Shown piece after piece: positions 37,442-47,054 of a stretch of DNA of 64,000 bases (within the stretch, counting starts at the first letter, position 1; the number at the start of each line of letters is the position of its first letter). The stretch lies in assembly GCF_014655595.1 (NCBI RefSeq), contig NZ_BNBL01000012.1, positions 135,135-199,134 of the forward strand, in the 5' to 3' direction. This DNA comes from Streptomyces griseocarneus. Lineage in GTDB: Bacteria > Actinomycetota > Actinomycetes > Streptomycetales > Streptomycetaceae. The notes under the pieces were generated by a model. That model made no database searches. It saw only the letters and a program-made list of their open reading frames with translations, and was not told the origin of the DNA. Made by a program: the position numbers and the translations under genes.

Positions 37442-37888
37442 GTGCGTACGTTCAGCCCCAAGCCCGGCGATGTCCAGCGCCAGTGGCACATCATCGACGC
37501 GCAGGACGTCGTCCTGGGCCGTCTGGCCTCTCAGGCCGCCTCCCTGCTGCGCGGCAAGCACAAGCCTGTGTACGCCCCGCACATGGACATGGGTGACTTC
37601 GTCGTCATCATCAACGCCGACAAGGTGCACCTGTCCGGCAACAAGAAGACCCAGAAGATGGCCTACCGCCACTCTGGCTTCCCGGGTGGTCTGCGCTCCG
37701 TCCGTTACGACGAGCTGCTCGACAAGAACCCTGAGAAGGCCGTCGAGAAGGCGATCAAGGGCATGCTGCCCAAGAACTCCCTCGGCCGTCAGATGCTCAC
37801 GAAGCTGAAGGTCTACTCGGGCGACCAGCACCCGCACGCCGCCCAGCAGCCGCAGCCGTTCGAGATCACCCAGGTCAAGCAGGGCTAA
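37442..37888 (+). CDS. rplM: 50S ribosomal protein L13
   Basis: A 148-residue protein that binds 23S rRNA early in assembly. The start is GTG at 37442; the frame is open upstream to 37337, but RTFSPKPGDVQRQWHIIDAQD is the usual N-terminus. rpsI follows after 39 bases, the normal L13-S9 pair. Confidence 0.97.
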   Translation: MRTFSPKPGDVQRQWHIIDAQDVVLGRLASQAASLLRGKHKPVYAPHMDMGDFVVIINADKVHLSGNKKTQKMAYRHSGFPGGLRSVRYDELLDKNPEKAVEKAIKGMLPKNSLGRQMLTKLKVYSGDQHPHAAQQPQPFEITQVKQG

Positions 37889-37927
37889 GTCCCGGCCACC
37901 GCCGAACCAGAAAGTCTGAGGAGAATC

Positions 37928-38431
37928 GTGGCTGAGACCACCGCCGAGATGCCGGTCGAGGGCGTCGAGGAGTACACCACCGAGACCGAGGTCGTGGAGT
38001 CGGAGTACACCTCCGAGTCCCTCGCGTCCCGCTTCGGCGACCCGCAGCCGGCCGCCGGCCTGGGCCGTCGCAAGAACGCCATCGCCCGCGTCCGGATCGT
38101 TCCGGGCTCCGGCAAGTGGAAGATCAACGGTCGCACCCTTGAGGACTACTTCCCCAACAAGGTGCACCAGCAGGAAGTCAACGAGCCCTTCAAGGTGCTC
38201 GAGCTCGACGACCGCTACGACGTCATCGCCCGCATCTCGGGTGGCGGCGTGTCCGGCCAGGCCGGCGCCCTGCGCCTCGGTGTGGCCCGCGCCCTGAACG
38301 AGGCGGACGTGGACAACAACCGCGGCCCGCTGAAGAAGGCCGGCTTCCTGAGCCGCGACGACCGTGCGGTCGAGCGCAAGAAGGCCGGTCTGAAGAAGGC
38401 CCGCAAGGCTCCGCAGTACAGCAAGCGCTAA
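37928..38431 (+). CDS. rpsI: 30S ribosomal protein S9
   Basis: A 167-residue protein whose C-terminal SKR tail touches P-site tRNA. It has an actinobacterial acidic N-terminal extension (about 35 residues) before GRRKNAIARVRIVPGSGKW. GTG at 37928 has GAGGAG upstream. A strong terminator follows. Confidence 0.97.
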   Translation: MAETTAEMPVEGVEEYTTETEVVESEYTSESLASRFGDPQPAAGLGRRKNAIARVRIVPGSGKWKINGRTLEDYFPNKVHQQEVNEPFKVLELDDRYDVIARISGGGVSGQAGALRLGVARALNEADVDNNRGPLKKAGFLSRDDRAVERKKAGLKKARKAPQYSKR

Positions 38432-38452
38432 ATCCGCGCTTTGCAGCACTGC

Positions 38453-38496
38453 CCGAACGCCCCGGCGGCACGTTCCGTGCCCGCCGGGGCGTTCGG
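38453..38496 (+). terminator. terminator of rplM-rpsI
   Basis: A perfect 16-bp stem (38453-38468 with 38481-38496), with a short inner CAC/GTG helix. It is G+C-rich and lacks a T-run. Confidence 0.8.
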
Positions 38497-38573
38497 CCAT
38501 TACCGGTCAGGACTTGGTACGTATGTTCGGGGCCTCGCGGCGTGGCCCCGCCCCGCTTTTTCGGAGGACACCA

Positions 38574-39932
38574 GTGGGACGACTCTTCGGTACGGACGGC
38601 GTGCGCGGTGTCGCCAACGCCGATCTGACGGCTGAGCTCGCGCTCGGCCTGTCGGTCGCGGCGGCGCACGTGCTCGCCGAGGCGGGTACGTTCGAGGGCC
38701 ATCGGCCGGTGGCGGTGGTCGGGCGTGACCCGCGTGCGTCCGGGGAGTTCCTCGAGGCCGCCGTGGTCGCCGGGCTCGCCAGCGCGGGCGTGGACGTCCT
38801 GCGGGTGGGCGTGCTGCCGACCCCGGCCGTCGCCTACCTCACCGGCGTGCTCGGCGCCGACCTCGGCGTCATGCTCTCCGCCAGCCACAACGCCATGCCC
38901 GACAACGGCATCAAGTTCTTCGCCCGCGGCGGCCACAAGCTCGCCGACGAGCTCGAGGACCGCATCGAGGAGACCTACCGGGCCCACGCCTCCGGCGAGC
39001 CCTGGGACCGTCCCACCGGTGCCGGCGTCGGCCGCGTCCGCGACTACGACCAGGGCTTCGACAACTACGTCGCCCACCTGATCGGCGTCCTGCCCAACCG
39101 CCTCGACGGCGTCAAGGTCGTCATCGACGGCGCCCACGGCGCCGCGTCCCGCGTCTCGCCCGAGGCCTTCTCGCGCGCCGGCGCCGAGGTCGTCACCATC
39201 GGCACCGAGCCCGACGGCCTCAACATCAACCACGAGTGCGGCTCCACCCACCTGGACAAGCTGCGCGCCGCCGTCGTCGAGCACGGCGCCGACCTGGGCG
39301 TGGCCCACGACGGCGACGCCGACCGCTGCCTGGCCGTGGACGCCAAGGGCAACGAGGTCGACGGCGACCAGATCCTCGCCGTCCTGGCGCTCGCCATGCG
39401 CGAGGCGGACTCGCTGCGCAAGAACACCGTCGTCGCGACCGTGATGTCCAACCTGGGCTTCAAGCTGGCCATGGAGCGCGAGGGCGTCCAGCTCGTCCAG
39501 ACGGCGGTCGGCGACCGCTACGTCCTGGAGGAGATGAAGGCGAACGGCTTCGCCCTGGGCGGCGAGCAGTCCGGCCACGTCATCGTCCTGGACCACGCCA
39601 CGACCGGCGACGGCACCCTCACCGGCCTGATGCTGGCCGCCCGCGTCGCCGCCACCGGCCGCTCGCTGGCCGACCTGGCCGGCGTCATGGAGCGCCTGCC
39701 GCAGGTCCTGATCAACGTCCGTGACGTCGACAAGTCCCGGGTGGGCTCCTCCCAGGAGCTCGCCACGGCCGTCAACGCCGCCGAGCAGGAGCTGGGCTCC
39801 ACCGGCCGCGTCCTGCTGCGCTCCTCCGGCACCGAGCCGCTCGTGCGGGTCATGGTCGAGGCCGCCGACATCGAGCAGGCGCGCGCCGTGGCGCAGCGCC
39901 TGGCCGACGTCGTGAAGTCCGCCCTGGGCTAG
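38574..39932 (+). CDS. glmM: phosphoglucosamine mutase
   Basis: A 452-residue enzyme converting glucosamine-6-phosphate to glucosamine-1-phosphate for peptidoglycan and teichoic acid precursors. The active-site phosphoserine is S104 in SASHNAMPDNG, and DGDADR is the magnesium loop. The start is GTG at 38574 with GGAGGAC upstream. It is functionally paired with glmS downstream. Confidence 0.96.
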   Translation: MGRLFGTDGVRGVANADLTAELALGLSVAAAHVLAEAGTFEGHRPVAVVGRDPRASGEFLEAAVVAGLASAGVDVLRVGVLPTPAVAYLTGVLGADLGVMLSASHNAMPDNGIKFFARGGHKLADELEDRIEETYRAHASGEPWDRPTGAGVGRVRDYDQGFDNYVAHLIGVLPNRLDGVKVVIDGAHGAASRVSPEAFSRAGAEVVTIGTEPDGLNINHECGSTHLDKLRAAVVEHGADLGVAHDGDADRCLAVDAKGNEVDGDQILAVLALAMREADSLRKNTVVATVMSNLGFKLAMEREGVQLVQTAVGDRYVLEEMKANGFALGGEQSGHVIVLDHATTGDGTLTGLMLAARVAATGRSLADLAGVMERLPQVLINVRDVDKSRVGSSQELATAVNAAEQELGSTGRVLLRSSGTEPLVRVMVEAADIEQARAVAQRLADVVKSALG

Positions 39933-39947
39933 TCGCCCTCCGGCATC

Positions 39948-39977
39948 GCGCTCCCCGGGCTGCTGCCGGGGGAGCGC
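39948..39977. terminator. hairpin between glmM and coaA
   Basis: GCGCTCCCC (39948-39956) pairs with GGGGAGCGC (39969-39977), with inner pairing GGC/GCC. It separates the convergent glmM and coaA genes. Confidence 0.65.
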
Positions 39978-39987
39978 GGCGCCCGGG

Positions 39988-40968
39988 TCAGAGCTTCCGC
40001 AGCGACAGGCGCTGGACCTTGTGGTCGGGGCCCTTGCGCAGGATCAGGTTGGAGCGGCCGCGGGTGGGCGCCACGTTCTCCAGCAGGTTGGGCTTGTTGA
40101 TGGTGCGCCAATTGCGCCGGGCGTAGTCCAGCGCCTCCTCCTCCGAGACCCGCGTGTAGCGCTGGAAGTAGGAGTCGGGGTTCTGGAACGCGGTGTCCCG
40201 CAGCTTCCGGAAGCGTTCGTAGTACCACCGCTCGATGTCCTCGGCGCGGGCGTCCACGTACACGCTGAAGTCGAAGAAGTCGGCGAGCGAGACGCGGGTG
40301 CGCCCGTCCTGGCCCGGCTGGGCCGGCTGCAGGACGTTGAGCCCCTCGATGATCAGGATGTCGGGGCGGTGCACGGTCAGCCGCTCGCCGGGCACGATGT
40401 CGTAGATCAGGTGGGAGTAGACCGGCGCGGAGACCTCGTCCTTGCCGGCCTTCACGTCCGCGACGAAGCGCGTCAGGGCCCGGCGGTCGTAGGACTCGGG
40501 GAATCCCTTCCGTGACATCAGGCCCTTGGCCTGCAGCTCGGCGTTGGGCAGCAGGAAGCCGTCCGTGGTGACCAGCTCGACGCGCGGGTGCTCGGGCCAG
40601 CGGGCCAGCAGGGCCCGCAGCAGGCGGGCCGTGGTCGACTTGCCCACCGCGACGCTGCCCGCGACGCCTATGACGAAGGGCGTGCCGCGCTGGGCCCCCT
40701 TCTCGCCCAGGAAGGTGTTGAGCGCCCCGCGCAGGCTGCCGGTGGCCCCCACGTAGAGGTTGAGCAGGCGCGACAGCGGCAGGTAGATGTCGCGGACCTC
40801 GTCCAGGTCGATGACGTCGCCGAGCCCGCGCAGGCGCTCGACCTCCTCGGCGGTCAGCGGCAGCGGGGTGTTCTCGCGCAGCGCGCTCCACTCCGCCCGG
40901 GTCAGGTCCACGAACGGTGAGGAGTCTGCGCGGCGCCTTTGCTGCGGCTGCTCAATGGTGGTCGGCAC
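39988..40968 (-). CDS. coaA: type I pantothenate kinase
   Basis: A 326-residue enzyme for the first step of coenzyme A synthesis. The P-loop GSVAVGKS is at 104-111, and later blocks (TTDGFLLPN, PDILIIEGLNVLQ) are typical. The start is GTG at 40968, as homology begins with PTTIEQPQQRRR; there is no ribosome site, so leaderless translation is possible. Convergent with glmM. Confidence 0.93.
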   Translation of the reverse strand: MPTTIEQPQQRRRADSSPFVDLTRAEWSALRENTPLPLTAEEVERLRGLGDVIDLDEVRDIYLPLSRLLNLYVGATGSLRGALNTFLGEKGAQRGTPFVIGVAGSVAVGKSTTARLLRALLARWPEHPRVELVTTDGFLLPNAELQAKGLMSRKGFPESYDRRALTRFVADVKAGKDEVSAPVYSHLIYDIVPGERLTVHRPDILIIEGLNVLQPAQPGQDGRTRVSLADFFDFSVYVDARAEDIERWYYERFRKLRDTAFQNPDSYFQRYTRVSEEEALDYARRNWRTINKPNLLENVAPTRGRSNLILRKGPDHKVQRLSLRKL

Positions 40969-41159
40969 GGGCCCATTGTGCGCGGCGTACGCGGGAGGAT
41001 CACTTCGGGGTGGTCCCGGGGCCCCGCGCGCGGGCAGTGACGGAAGGGATCGGAGGGGTACCAGTGGGTGAAGTTTCCCGCTGGGGTCTGTACTTACTTG
41101 CCGGTCAGGAATAGCGTCCAGCCTCCTGTCCGCACGCATCACGCGAGGAGCCCGGCTCC

Positions 41160-41447
41160 GTGTTCGTCTTCCTGCTCGTCCTCCGCCGCGTTCGCCTCGT
41201 CCGGCAGGGCGTACGGCGCCTCGTGCGCCGCGACGCGCCGTCCGCGCACACCGCCCCCGGCACGCGGGCCTCCCTCGCCGAACGGGTGCACGGCGACCTG
41301 GCCGCCGAGCTGCCCGACGAGGACCTCGGGCAGGACCTGGACGACTGCCTGGACCGCTACGTCCTCGGCAGCAAACCGCGCTGCGAGGAGGTCGAGTACC
41401 TGGAGCTCGTGCAGGAAGCCATCGACCGGATCGAGCGCGGGCGTTGA
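41160..41447 (+). CDS. small hypothetical protein
   Basis: A 95-residue protein with a short hydrophobic start (MFVFLLVLRRVRLVRQGVRRL), a basic segment, and an acidic C-terminus (LPDEDLGQDLDDCLDRYVLG). The GTG at 41160 has GAGGAG nine bases upstream. It precedes glmS by 38 bases and may be cotranscribed. No function recognised. Confidence 0.6.
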   Translation: MFVFLLVLRRVRLVRQGVRRLVRRDAPSAHTAPGTRASLAERVHGDLAAELPDEDLGQDLDDCLDRYVLGSKPRCEEVEYLELVQEAIDRIERGR

Positions 41448-41485
41448 CCCACGGGCGCCGACTCCCGGGCCGTACGCTGCACACC

Positions 41486-43333
41486 ATGTGCGGAATCGTT
41501 GGCTATGTGGGAGGGCAGTGCGCCCTCGATGTCGTATTGGCAGGGCTGCGGCGCCTTGAGTACCGCGGCTACGACTCGGCCGGGGTGGCGGTCCTGGCCG
41601 ACGGCGGGCTGGCGGCGGCGAAGAAGGCCGGCAAGCTCGCCAACCTGGAGAAGGAGCTGGCCGACCGGCCGCTCCCGTCCGGGCCGACGGCCATCGGGCA
41701 CACCCGCTGGGCCACGCACGGCGGCCCGACGGACGCCAACGCCCACCCCCACCTCGACAACCCCGGCCGGGTGGCCGTCGTCCACAACGGCATCATCGAG
41801 AACTTCGCCGAGCTGCGCGCCGAGCTGGCCGGGCGGGGGCACGCGCTGACCTCCGAGACCGACACCGAGGTCGTCGCCCACCTGCTGTCCGAGGCCTTCT
41901 CGCCGTGCGGCGACCTCGCCGAGGCCATGCGGCAGGTCTGCCGCCGGCTCCAGGGCGCGTTCACGCTGGTGGCGGTGCACGCGGACGAGCCGGACGTGGT
42001 CGTCGGGGCGCGGCGCAACTCCCCGCTGGTGGTCGGCGTCGGCGACGGCGAGAACTTCCTCGCCTCCGACGTCGCCGCCTTCATCGCCCACACCCGCGAG
42101 GCGATCGAGCTCGGCCAGGACCAGGTCGTCGAGCTGCGGCGCGACGGCGTGACCGTCACCGACTTCGACGGCGCGCCCGCCGACGTGCGGACGTACCACG
42201 TGGACTGGGACGCCTCGGCCGCCGAGAAGGGCGGCTACGACTACTTCATGCTCAAGGAGATCGCCGAGCAGCCCAAGGCCGTGGCCGACACGCTGCTGGG
42301 ACGCATCGACGCGGCGGGCTCGCTGACGCTGGACGAGGTGCGCATCCCCGACTCCGTGCTGCGGGAGGTCGACAAGGTCGTCATCGTCGCCTGCGGCACG
42401 GCCTACCACGCCGGCCTGATCGCCAAGTACGCCATCGAGCACTGGACGCGCATCCCCTGCGAGACGGAGCTGGCGAGCGAGTTCCGCTACCGCGACCCGA
42501 TCCTCGACCAGCGCACGCTCGTCATCGCCGTCAGCCAGTCCGGCGAGACCATGGACACCCTCATGGCGCTGCGGCACGCCCGCGAGCAGGGCGCGAAGGT
42601 GCTGGCCATCTGCAACACGAACGGCTCGACGATCCCCCGCGAGTCGGACGCCGTGCTCTACACCCACGCCGGTCCCGAGGTCGCGGTCGCCTCGACGAAG
42701 GCGTTCCTGACCCAGCTGGTGGCCTGCTACCTGGTGGCGCTGTACCTGGGCCAGGTGCGGGGCACCAAGTGGGGCGACGAGGTGCGCGGCGTGGTCCGCG
42801 AGCTGTCGGTGATCGGCGCCCAGGTGGAGGAGGTGCTCGAGACCATGGAGCCGGTGCGCGAGCTGGCCCGCTCCCTGGCCGACAAGAACACCGTGCTGTT
42901 CCTGGGCCGCCACGTGGGCTACCCGGTGGCCCTGGAGGGCGCCCTCAAGCTCAAGGAGCTCGCCTACATGCACGCGGAGGGGTTCGCGGCCGGCGAGCTC
43001 AAGCACGGGCCGATCGCGCTGATCGAGAAGGACGTGCCGGTGGTGGTGGTCGTCCCCTCGCCGCGCGGGCGCTCGGTCCTGCACGACAAGATCGTCTCCA
43101 ACATCCAGGAGATCCGGGCGCGCGGTGCCCGCACCATCGTGATCGCGGAACGGGGCGACGAGGCGGTGCGCCCCTACGCCGACCACCTGGTGGAGATCCC
43201 GGCGACCCCCGTGCTGCTGCAGCCGCTGGTCGCCACCGTGCCGCTGCAGGTCTTCGCGTGCGAGCTGGCGACGGCCCGGGGCAACGAGGTCGACCAGCCG
43301 CGCAACCTCGCCAAGTCGGTGACGGTCGAATGA
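41486..43333 (+). CDS. glmS: glutamine-fructose-6-phosphate aminotransferase
   Basis: A 615-residue enzyme that makes glucosamine-6-phosphate from fructose-6-phosphate and glutamine. The N-terminal amidotransferase begins MCGIVGYVGG with the catalytic Cys as residue 2 after Met removal; two SIS domains follow (VACGTAYHAG, SQSGETMDT). The ATG at 41486 is fixed by that catalytic Cys. Its stop overlaps the acpS ATG. Confidence 0.97.
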   Translation: MCGIVGYVGGQCALDVVLAGLRRLEYRGYDSAGVAVLADGGLAAAKKAGKLANLEKELADRPLPSGPTAIGHTRWATHGGPTDANAHPHLDNPGRVAVVHNGIIENFAELRAELAGRGHALTSETDTEVVAHLLSEAFSPCGDLAEAMRQVCRRLQGAFTLVAVHADEPDVVVGARRNSPLVVGVGDGENFLASDVAAFIAHTREAIELGQDQVVELRRDGVTVTDFDGAPADVRTYHVDWDASAAEKGGYDYFMLKEIAEQPKAVADTLLGRIDAAGSLTLDEVRIPDSVLREVDKVVIVACGTAYHAGLIAKYAIEHWTRIPCETELASEFRYRDPILDQRTLVIAVSQSGETMDTLMALRHAREQGAKVLAICNTNGSTIPRESDAVLYTHAGPEVAVASTKAFLTQLVACYLVALYLGQVRGTKWGDEVRGVVRELSVIGAQVEEVLETMEPVRELARSLADKNTVLFLGRHVGYPVALEGALKLKELAYMHAEGFAAGELKHGPIALIEKDVPVVVVVPSPRGRSVLHDKIVSNIQEIRARGARTIVIAERGDEAVRPYADHLVEIPATPVLLQPLVATVPLQVFACELATARGNEVDQPRNLAKSVTVE

Positions 43334-43698
43334 TCGTCGGAGTGGGGATCGACGTCGCCGAGATCGAGCGGTTCGACGCGGCGCTGCGGCGCACGCCCGC
43401 CATGGCGGGCCGGCTGTTCGTGGAGCGCGAGCTGTACCTGCCCACCGGCGAGCGGCGGGGCATCGCCTCGCTGGCCGCCCGCTTCGCCGCGAAGGAGGCG
43501 CTGGCCAAGGCCCTGGGCGCGCCCGGCGGGCTGCTGTGGACGGACGCGGAGATCGTCACGGAGGGCAGCGGCCAGCCGAGGCTGGTGGTCACCGGGACGG
43601 TGGCGGCACGCGCCGAGGCGCTGGGGGTGACCTCCTGGCACGTCTCGCTGAGCCACGACGCGGGGGTGGCCTCGGCGGTGGTGATCGCGGAGAAGTAG
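43330..43698 (+). CDS. acpS: holo-(acyl carrier protein) synthase
   Basis: A 122-residue phosphopantetheinyl transferase that activates acyl carrier protein from coenzyme A. The magnesium site is D8 in GIDVAEIERF and E56 in FAAKEALAK. ATG at 43330 overlaps the glmS stop by four bases. In related genomes nnrD normally follows directly; here 6.5 kb of other genes intervenes. Confidence 0.95.
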   Translation: MIVGVGIDVAEIERFDAALRRTPAMAGRLFVERELYLPTGERRGIASLAARFAAKEALAKALGAPGGLLWTDAEIVTEGSGQPRLVVTGTVAARAEALGVTSWHVSLSHDAGVASAVVIAEK

Positions 43699-43736
43699 CC
43701 GGGCGGTTCCCCGGAATGGTGGGTTCCGCCGGTCCC

Positions 43737-44396
43737 TCACACCTCCCCGGCGTCGTGGACCAGCAGCGCGATCTGCACCCGGTTGTTCAGGCCGAGCTTG
43801 GTGAGGATGCGCGAGACGTGCGTCTTGACCGTGGGCACGGACATGTACAGCTCCGCCGCGATCTCGGCGTTCGCCTTGCCGCGCCCCACGGCGGTGGCGA
43901 CCTCGCGCTCCCGCTCGCCCAGGACGGCCAGCCGCTCGCGGGCCGTCTCGGCCCGCGAGCGCAGGTGCGCGTCGCCGCCGGACACCTGGGCGATGAGCTG
44001 CTGCGTCACGGCCGGGGACAGCACGGGCTCGCCGGCCGCCACCTTCCGCACCGCCTCCACGATCTCCCGCGGCGGGGTGTCCTTGAGGACGAACCCGGCG
44101 GCGCCCGCGCGCAGGGCGCGCAGCACGTGCTCGTCGGTGTTGAACGTGGTCAGCACGATCACCTCGGGCGGCTCGGGCCGCCGGCGCAGCGCCTCGGTGG
44201 CGGCCAGCCCGTCCGTGCCCGGCATCCGGATGTCCATCAGCACGACGCCGGGGGAGTGCGCCGCGACCAGGGGCCCCACCTCGCCGCCGTCGGCGGCCTC
44301 GGCGACCACCTCGATGTCCGGCGCGCCGCCGAGCATCAGGCGCAGCCCGGCCCGTACCAGCGGGTCGTCGTCGACGAGGAGCACGCGGATGCTCAC
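43737..44396 (-). CDS. LuxR-type response regulator
   Basis: A 219-residue protein with an N-terminal receiver domain (LLVDDDPLVR; phosphoacceptor D55 in MDIRMPG) and a C-terminal LuxR HTH (about 155-215: LGEREREVATAVGRGKANAEI). It is the partner of the histidine kinase upstream (39 bases). The start is GTG at 44396. Target genes are unknown. Confidence 0.92.
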   Translation of the reverse strand: MSIRVLLVDDDPLVRAGLRLMLGGAPDIEVVAEAADGGEVGPLVAAHSPGVVLMDIRMPGTDGLAATEALRRRPEPPEVIVLTTFNTDEHVLRALRAGAAGFVLKDTPPREIVEAVRKVAAGEPVLSPAVTQQLIAQVSGGDAHLRSRAETARERLAVLGEREREVATAVGRGKANAEIAAELYMSVPTVKTHVSRILTKLGLNNRVQIALLVHDAGEV

Positions 44397-44435
44397 GGTG
44401 GGAGCCTCACAATCCGGGGTCGTGGGGTCAGTGGC

Positions 44436-45614
44436 TCATCCGGCCGGCGGTGGTCCGCCGGTCGCGTCCGCGGGCCAGGGTAGCCAGGCGGCCAGCCGGA
44501 AGTCCGCCCCGTCCCGGTCGTGCTCGAGCCGCCCGCCGGCCAGCGCGGCCCGCTCCCCGAGCCCGATGAGTCCCTGCCCGGCCCCGGGAATGGCCGGCTC
44601 GCCCGCCGCGGCGTCCGGCAGGGCGTTGCGCACCTCGATGCCGAGCCCGGCTCCCGGCCCGCCGGAGACCTTCACGCGCACGGGGGCGTCGGGGGCGTGC
44701 TTGCGGGCGTTGGTGAGGGCCTCCTGGACGATGCGGTAGGCGGTGCGCCCCAGGGCGGCCGGGGCCGCCGCGGTCTCCGCCTCGCCGGGCGGCTCGTAGG
44801 CGATCCGCGCGCCCGTCTCTTCCGCCTCCTCCACCAGCCGGGCCACGTCGCGCAGCGTCGGCTGCGGCCGCCCGTCGCCCACGGGCGCGCGCAGCACCCC
44901 GATGACCTCGCGCAGGTCCTGCAGCGCCTGGTGGGCGCTGTCGCGGATCACTCCGGCCGCCCGCTGGACCTCCGCCGGCGGGGCCCCGGGGTTGAACTCC
45001 AGCGCCCCCGCGTGCACGCTCAGCAGCGACAGCCGGTGCGCGAGCACGTCGTGCATCTCCCGCGCGATCTCCTCGCGGGCCCGCTGGGTCGCCCGTGCCG
45101 CCCGCAGGGCCGACCCGGCCTCCGCCAGCTCGGCCCGCTCCCGCAGCGAGTCGATCAGCTGGTGCCGCGAGCGCCGGAACAGCCCCCATCCGATGGCGCC
45201 GGCGAGCAGCGCGAAGTAGGTGAGCGCCGCGCCGGCCCGGTCCTGGTCCGTCTCCGGCAGCTCGTGGAGGAACACCGGCAGGGGGGCGAAGGCGAGCGCG
45301 GCGACCCACGCGGTGACGCGCCACGGCCGGCCGGCGGCGACGGTGAACACCGCGACCAGGGCAGGTCCTGTCATGTAGTGCGCCACGGTCCCGGCCACCA
45401 GCAGCGTCACGGCCAGCTGCACCGGCCACCGCCGCCGCAGGAACACGGCCGCGCACCCGAGCCCGCCCGCCACCTGGTCGGCGACCTGCCAGCCCGGCCC
45501 CATGTCCTGCGGCACCGGGATCGACCGCGAGGTGATCGCGGCGAAGCAGGCGGCGAAGAGGATCAGCCCGATGTCGGCGGCCCAGTCCCTGCGGGTTCGG
45601 TGAATGCGGTGCAT
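44436..45614 (-). CDS. membrane sensor histidine kinase
   Basis: About 392 residues with several hydrophobic segments at the N-terminus, then a HisKA_3-type H-box REEIAREMHDVLAHRLSLLSVH and an ATPase domain near the C-terminus (LGRTAYRIVQEALTNARKHA, with the N box). ATG at 45614 is preferred; a GTG eight codons upstream (45638) is also in frame. A -10-like TAGATT lies immediately before the ATG, consistent with a leaderless mRNA. It forms a two-component pair with the downstream regulator. Confidence 0.88.
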   Translation of the reverse strand: MHRIHRTRRDWAADIGLILFAACFAAITSRSIPVPQDMGPGWQVADQVAGGLGCAAVFLRRRWPVQLAVTLLVAGTVAHYMTGPALVAVFTVAAGRPWRVTAWVAALAFAPLPVFLHELPETDQDRAGAALTYFALLAGAIGWGLFRRSRHQLIDSLRERAELAEAGSALRAARATQRAREEIAREMHDVLAHRLSLLSVHAGALEFNPGAPPAEVQRAAGVIRDSAHQALQDLREVIGVLRAPVGDGRPQPTLRDVARLVEEAEETGARIAYEPPGEAETAAAPAALGRTAYRIVQEALTNARKHAPDAPVRVKVSGGPGAGLGIEVRNALPDAAAGEPAIPGAGQGLIGLGERAALAGGRLEHDRDGADFRLAAWLPWPADATGGPPPAG

Positions 45615-45784
45615 GACGGACGAATCTACGGTCCGCACGCGTCCGCCGGACCGCCGCCGGGGCGGGCCGATACCTCCGGACGACCGGCGGCCGGGCAGCC
45701 CGATACTTTGGTCGGCCCAACGGCCGGCGGACCGGCTACCGACGGCCGATGCCGGGCACGGCCCGGAGTTCCTACCGTCGAGTC

Positions 45785-46012
45785 ATGAAGAATCCCCTCA
45801 AGAACCTGCTGGGCATCGTCAGCTTCGTCCTGATCGTCGGCGGCATCAGCGGCCTGCTCCACGAATGGCTCGGCTGGTTCCGCCTCTTCGGCTTCCTGCG
45901 CTTCCTCGCGCCCGGCGGCTACGAGGTCTACAGCTACGTCGTGATGATCGCCCTGGGCGTCGCGGTGGGCGCGGCGAGCGACGCCGTGGGCCGGGAGCGG
46001 GAGCGGTCGTAA
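45785..46012 (+). CDS. small two-helix membrane protein
   Basis: A 75-residue protein with two predicted membrane helices (LLGIVSFVLIVGGISGLL and VVMIALGVAVGAAS). ATG at 45785 is preferred over 45749. It is divergent from the histidine kinase across 170 bases and may be linked to that system. Function unknown. Confidence 0.6.
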   Translation: MKNPLKNLLGIVSFVLIVGGISGLLHEWLGWFRLFGFLRFLAPGGYEVYSYVVMIALGVAVGAASDAVGRERERS

Positions 46013-46080
46013 GGCCGGGCGGCCGGCCCGCACGGGGGTGGGGCCGGCCGCCGGTCCGGGCGCGGGCCCGCGCCTACGCT

Positions 46081-46104
46081 TTGACTCTCCAGCGACGGGA
46101 GACA
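46081..46104 (+). promoter_or_regulatory. operator-like inverted repeat before the MerR gene
   Basis: TTGACT at 46081-46086, followed by TCTCC agcgacg GGAGA (inside 46086-46103), just before the start. The right arm doubles as the ribosome site. A regulator palindrome overlapping its own promoter is typical of autoregulated MerR proteins. Confidence 0.45.
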
Positions 46105-46109
46105 CCAAG

Positions 46110-47054
46110 GTGACGGGCATGGACGGCGACACCCCTCTGCACTCCATCGGCGAGCTGGCCCGTCTGACCGGGCTCACGGTCAAGACGATCCGGTTCTGGT
46201 CCGATGAGGGCGTGGTGCCGCCGGCCGACCGTACGCCCGCGGGCTACCGGCTCTACGGGCAGGACGCCCTGGCCCGGCTCGGCCTCGTCCGTACGCTGCG
46301 CGACCTCGGGGTCGGCCTCGCGACGATCCAGCGCGTGCTGGAGCGCGAGGTGACCGTCGCCGAGGTCGCCGCGGTGCACGCCGAGGCGCTGGAGACGCAG
46401 ATCCGCACGTTGCGGCTGCGCCAGGCCGTCCTCCGAGCCGTGGCCGGACGCGGGTCCACACCGGAGGAGATGGAACTCATGCACACCCTCGCCCACCTGA
46501 CCGATCAGGAACGCCGCCGCCTGATCCACGACTTCATCGACAGTGCCTTCGAGGGCCTGGACGTCGACCCCGGCTTCCTGGCCACCTTGCGCGACGCCAT
46601 GCCGGTCCTGCCCGACGACCCGGCGCCGGAGCAGGTCGACGCCTGGGTGGAACTCGCCGGACTCGTCCAGGACGAGGAGTTCCGCGCCGGCATGCGCCGC
46701 GCCGCCGTGGACCAGATCCGGGCGCGGGCCGAGGCCGGGCCGCCGGAGCCGGACGAGGCGCGGCGGCTGGCGGACCTGATCCGCGAGCGGACCGCCGAGG
46801 CGCGGGCGGCCGGGATCGCGCCGGACGCCCAGGAGGCGCGGCCGCTCGTCGCCGAGCTGGTGCGGCAGTGCGCGGAGCTGGCCGGGCGCGAGGACGGCCC
46901 GGAGTTCCGGGAGTGGCTGCTGGAGCGGCTCGAGATCGGCAACGATTCCCGGTACGAGCGCTACTGGCGGCTCCTCGCCGTCATCAACGGCTGGCCCGCG
47001 CCGGACATGGGCCCGGCCCTCGAGTGGCTGATCGCCGGCCTGCGCGCCGGCTGA
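46110..47054 (+). CDS. MerR-family transcriptional regulator
   Basis: A 314-residue protein. The MerR HTH spans about residues 10-80 (SIGELARLTGLTVKTIRFWSD ... TPAGYRLYGQDALARL). The rest is a long, acidic helical region without cysteine metal motifs. GTG at 46110 is chosen because GGGAG lies eight bases upstream; ATG at 46119 is the alternative. It is immediately upstream of the NACHT gene (73 bases), same strand, and may control it. Confidence 0.85.
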   Translation: MTGMDGDTPLHSIGELARLTGLTVKTIRFWSDEGVVPPADRTPAGYRLYGQDALARLGLVRTLRDLGVGLATIQRVLEREVTVAEVAAVHAEALETQIRTLRLRQAVLRAVAGRGSTPEEMELMHTLAHLTDQERRRLIHDFIDSAFEGLDVDPGFLATLRDAMPVLPDDPAPEQVDAWVELAGLVQDEEFRAGMRRAAVDQIRARAEAGPPEPDEARRLADLIRERTAEARAAGIAPDAQEARPLVAELVRQCAELAGREDGPEFREWLLERLEIGNDSRYERYWRLLAVINGWPAPDMGPALEWLIAGLRAG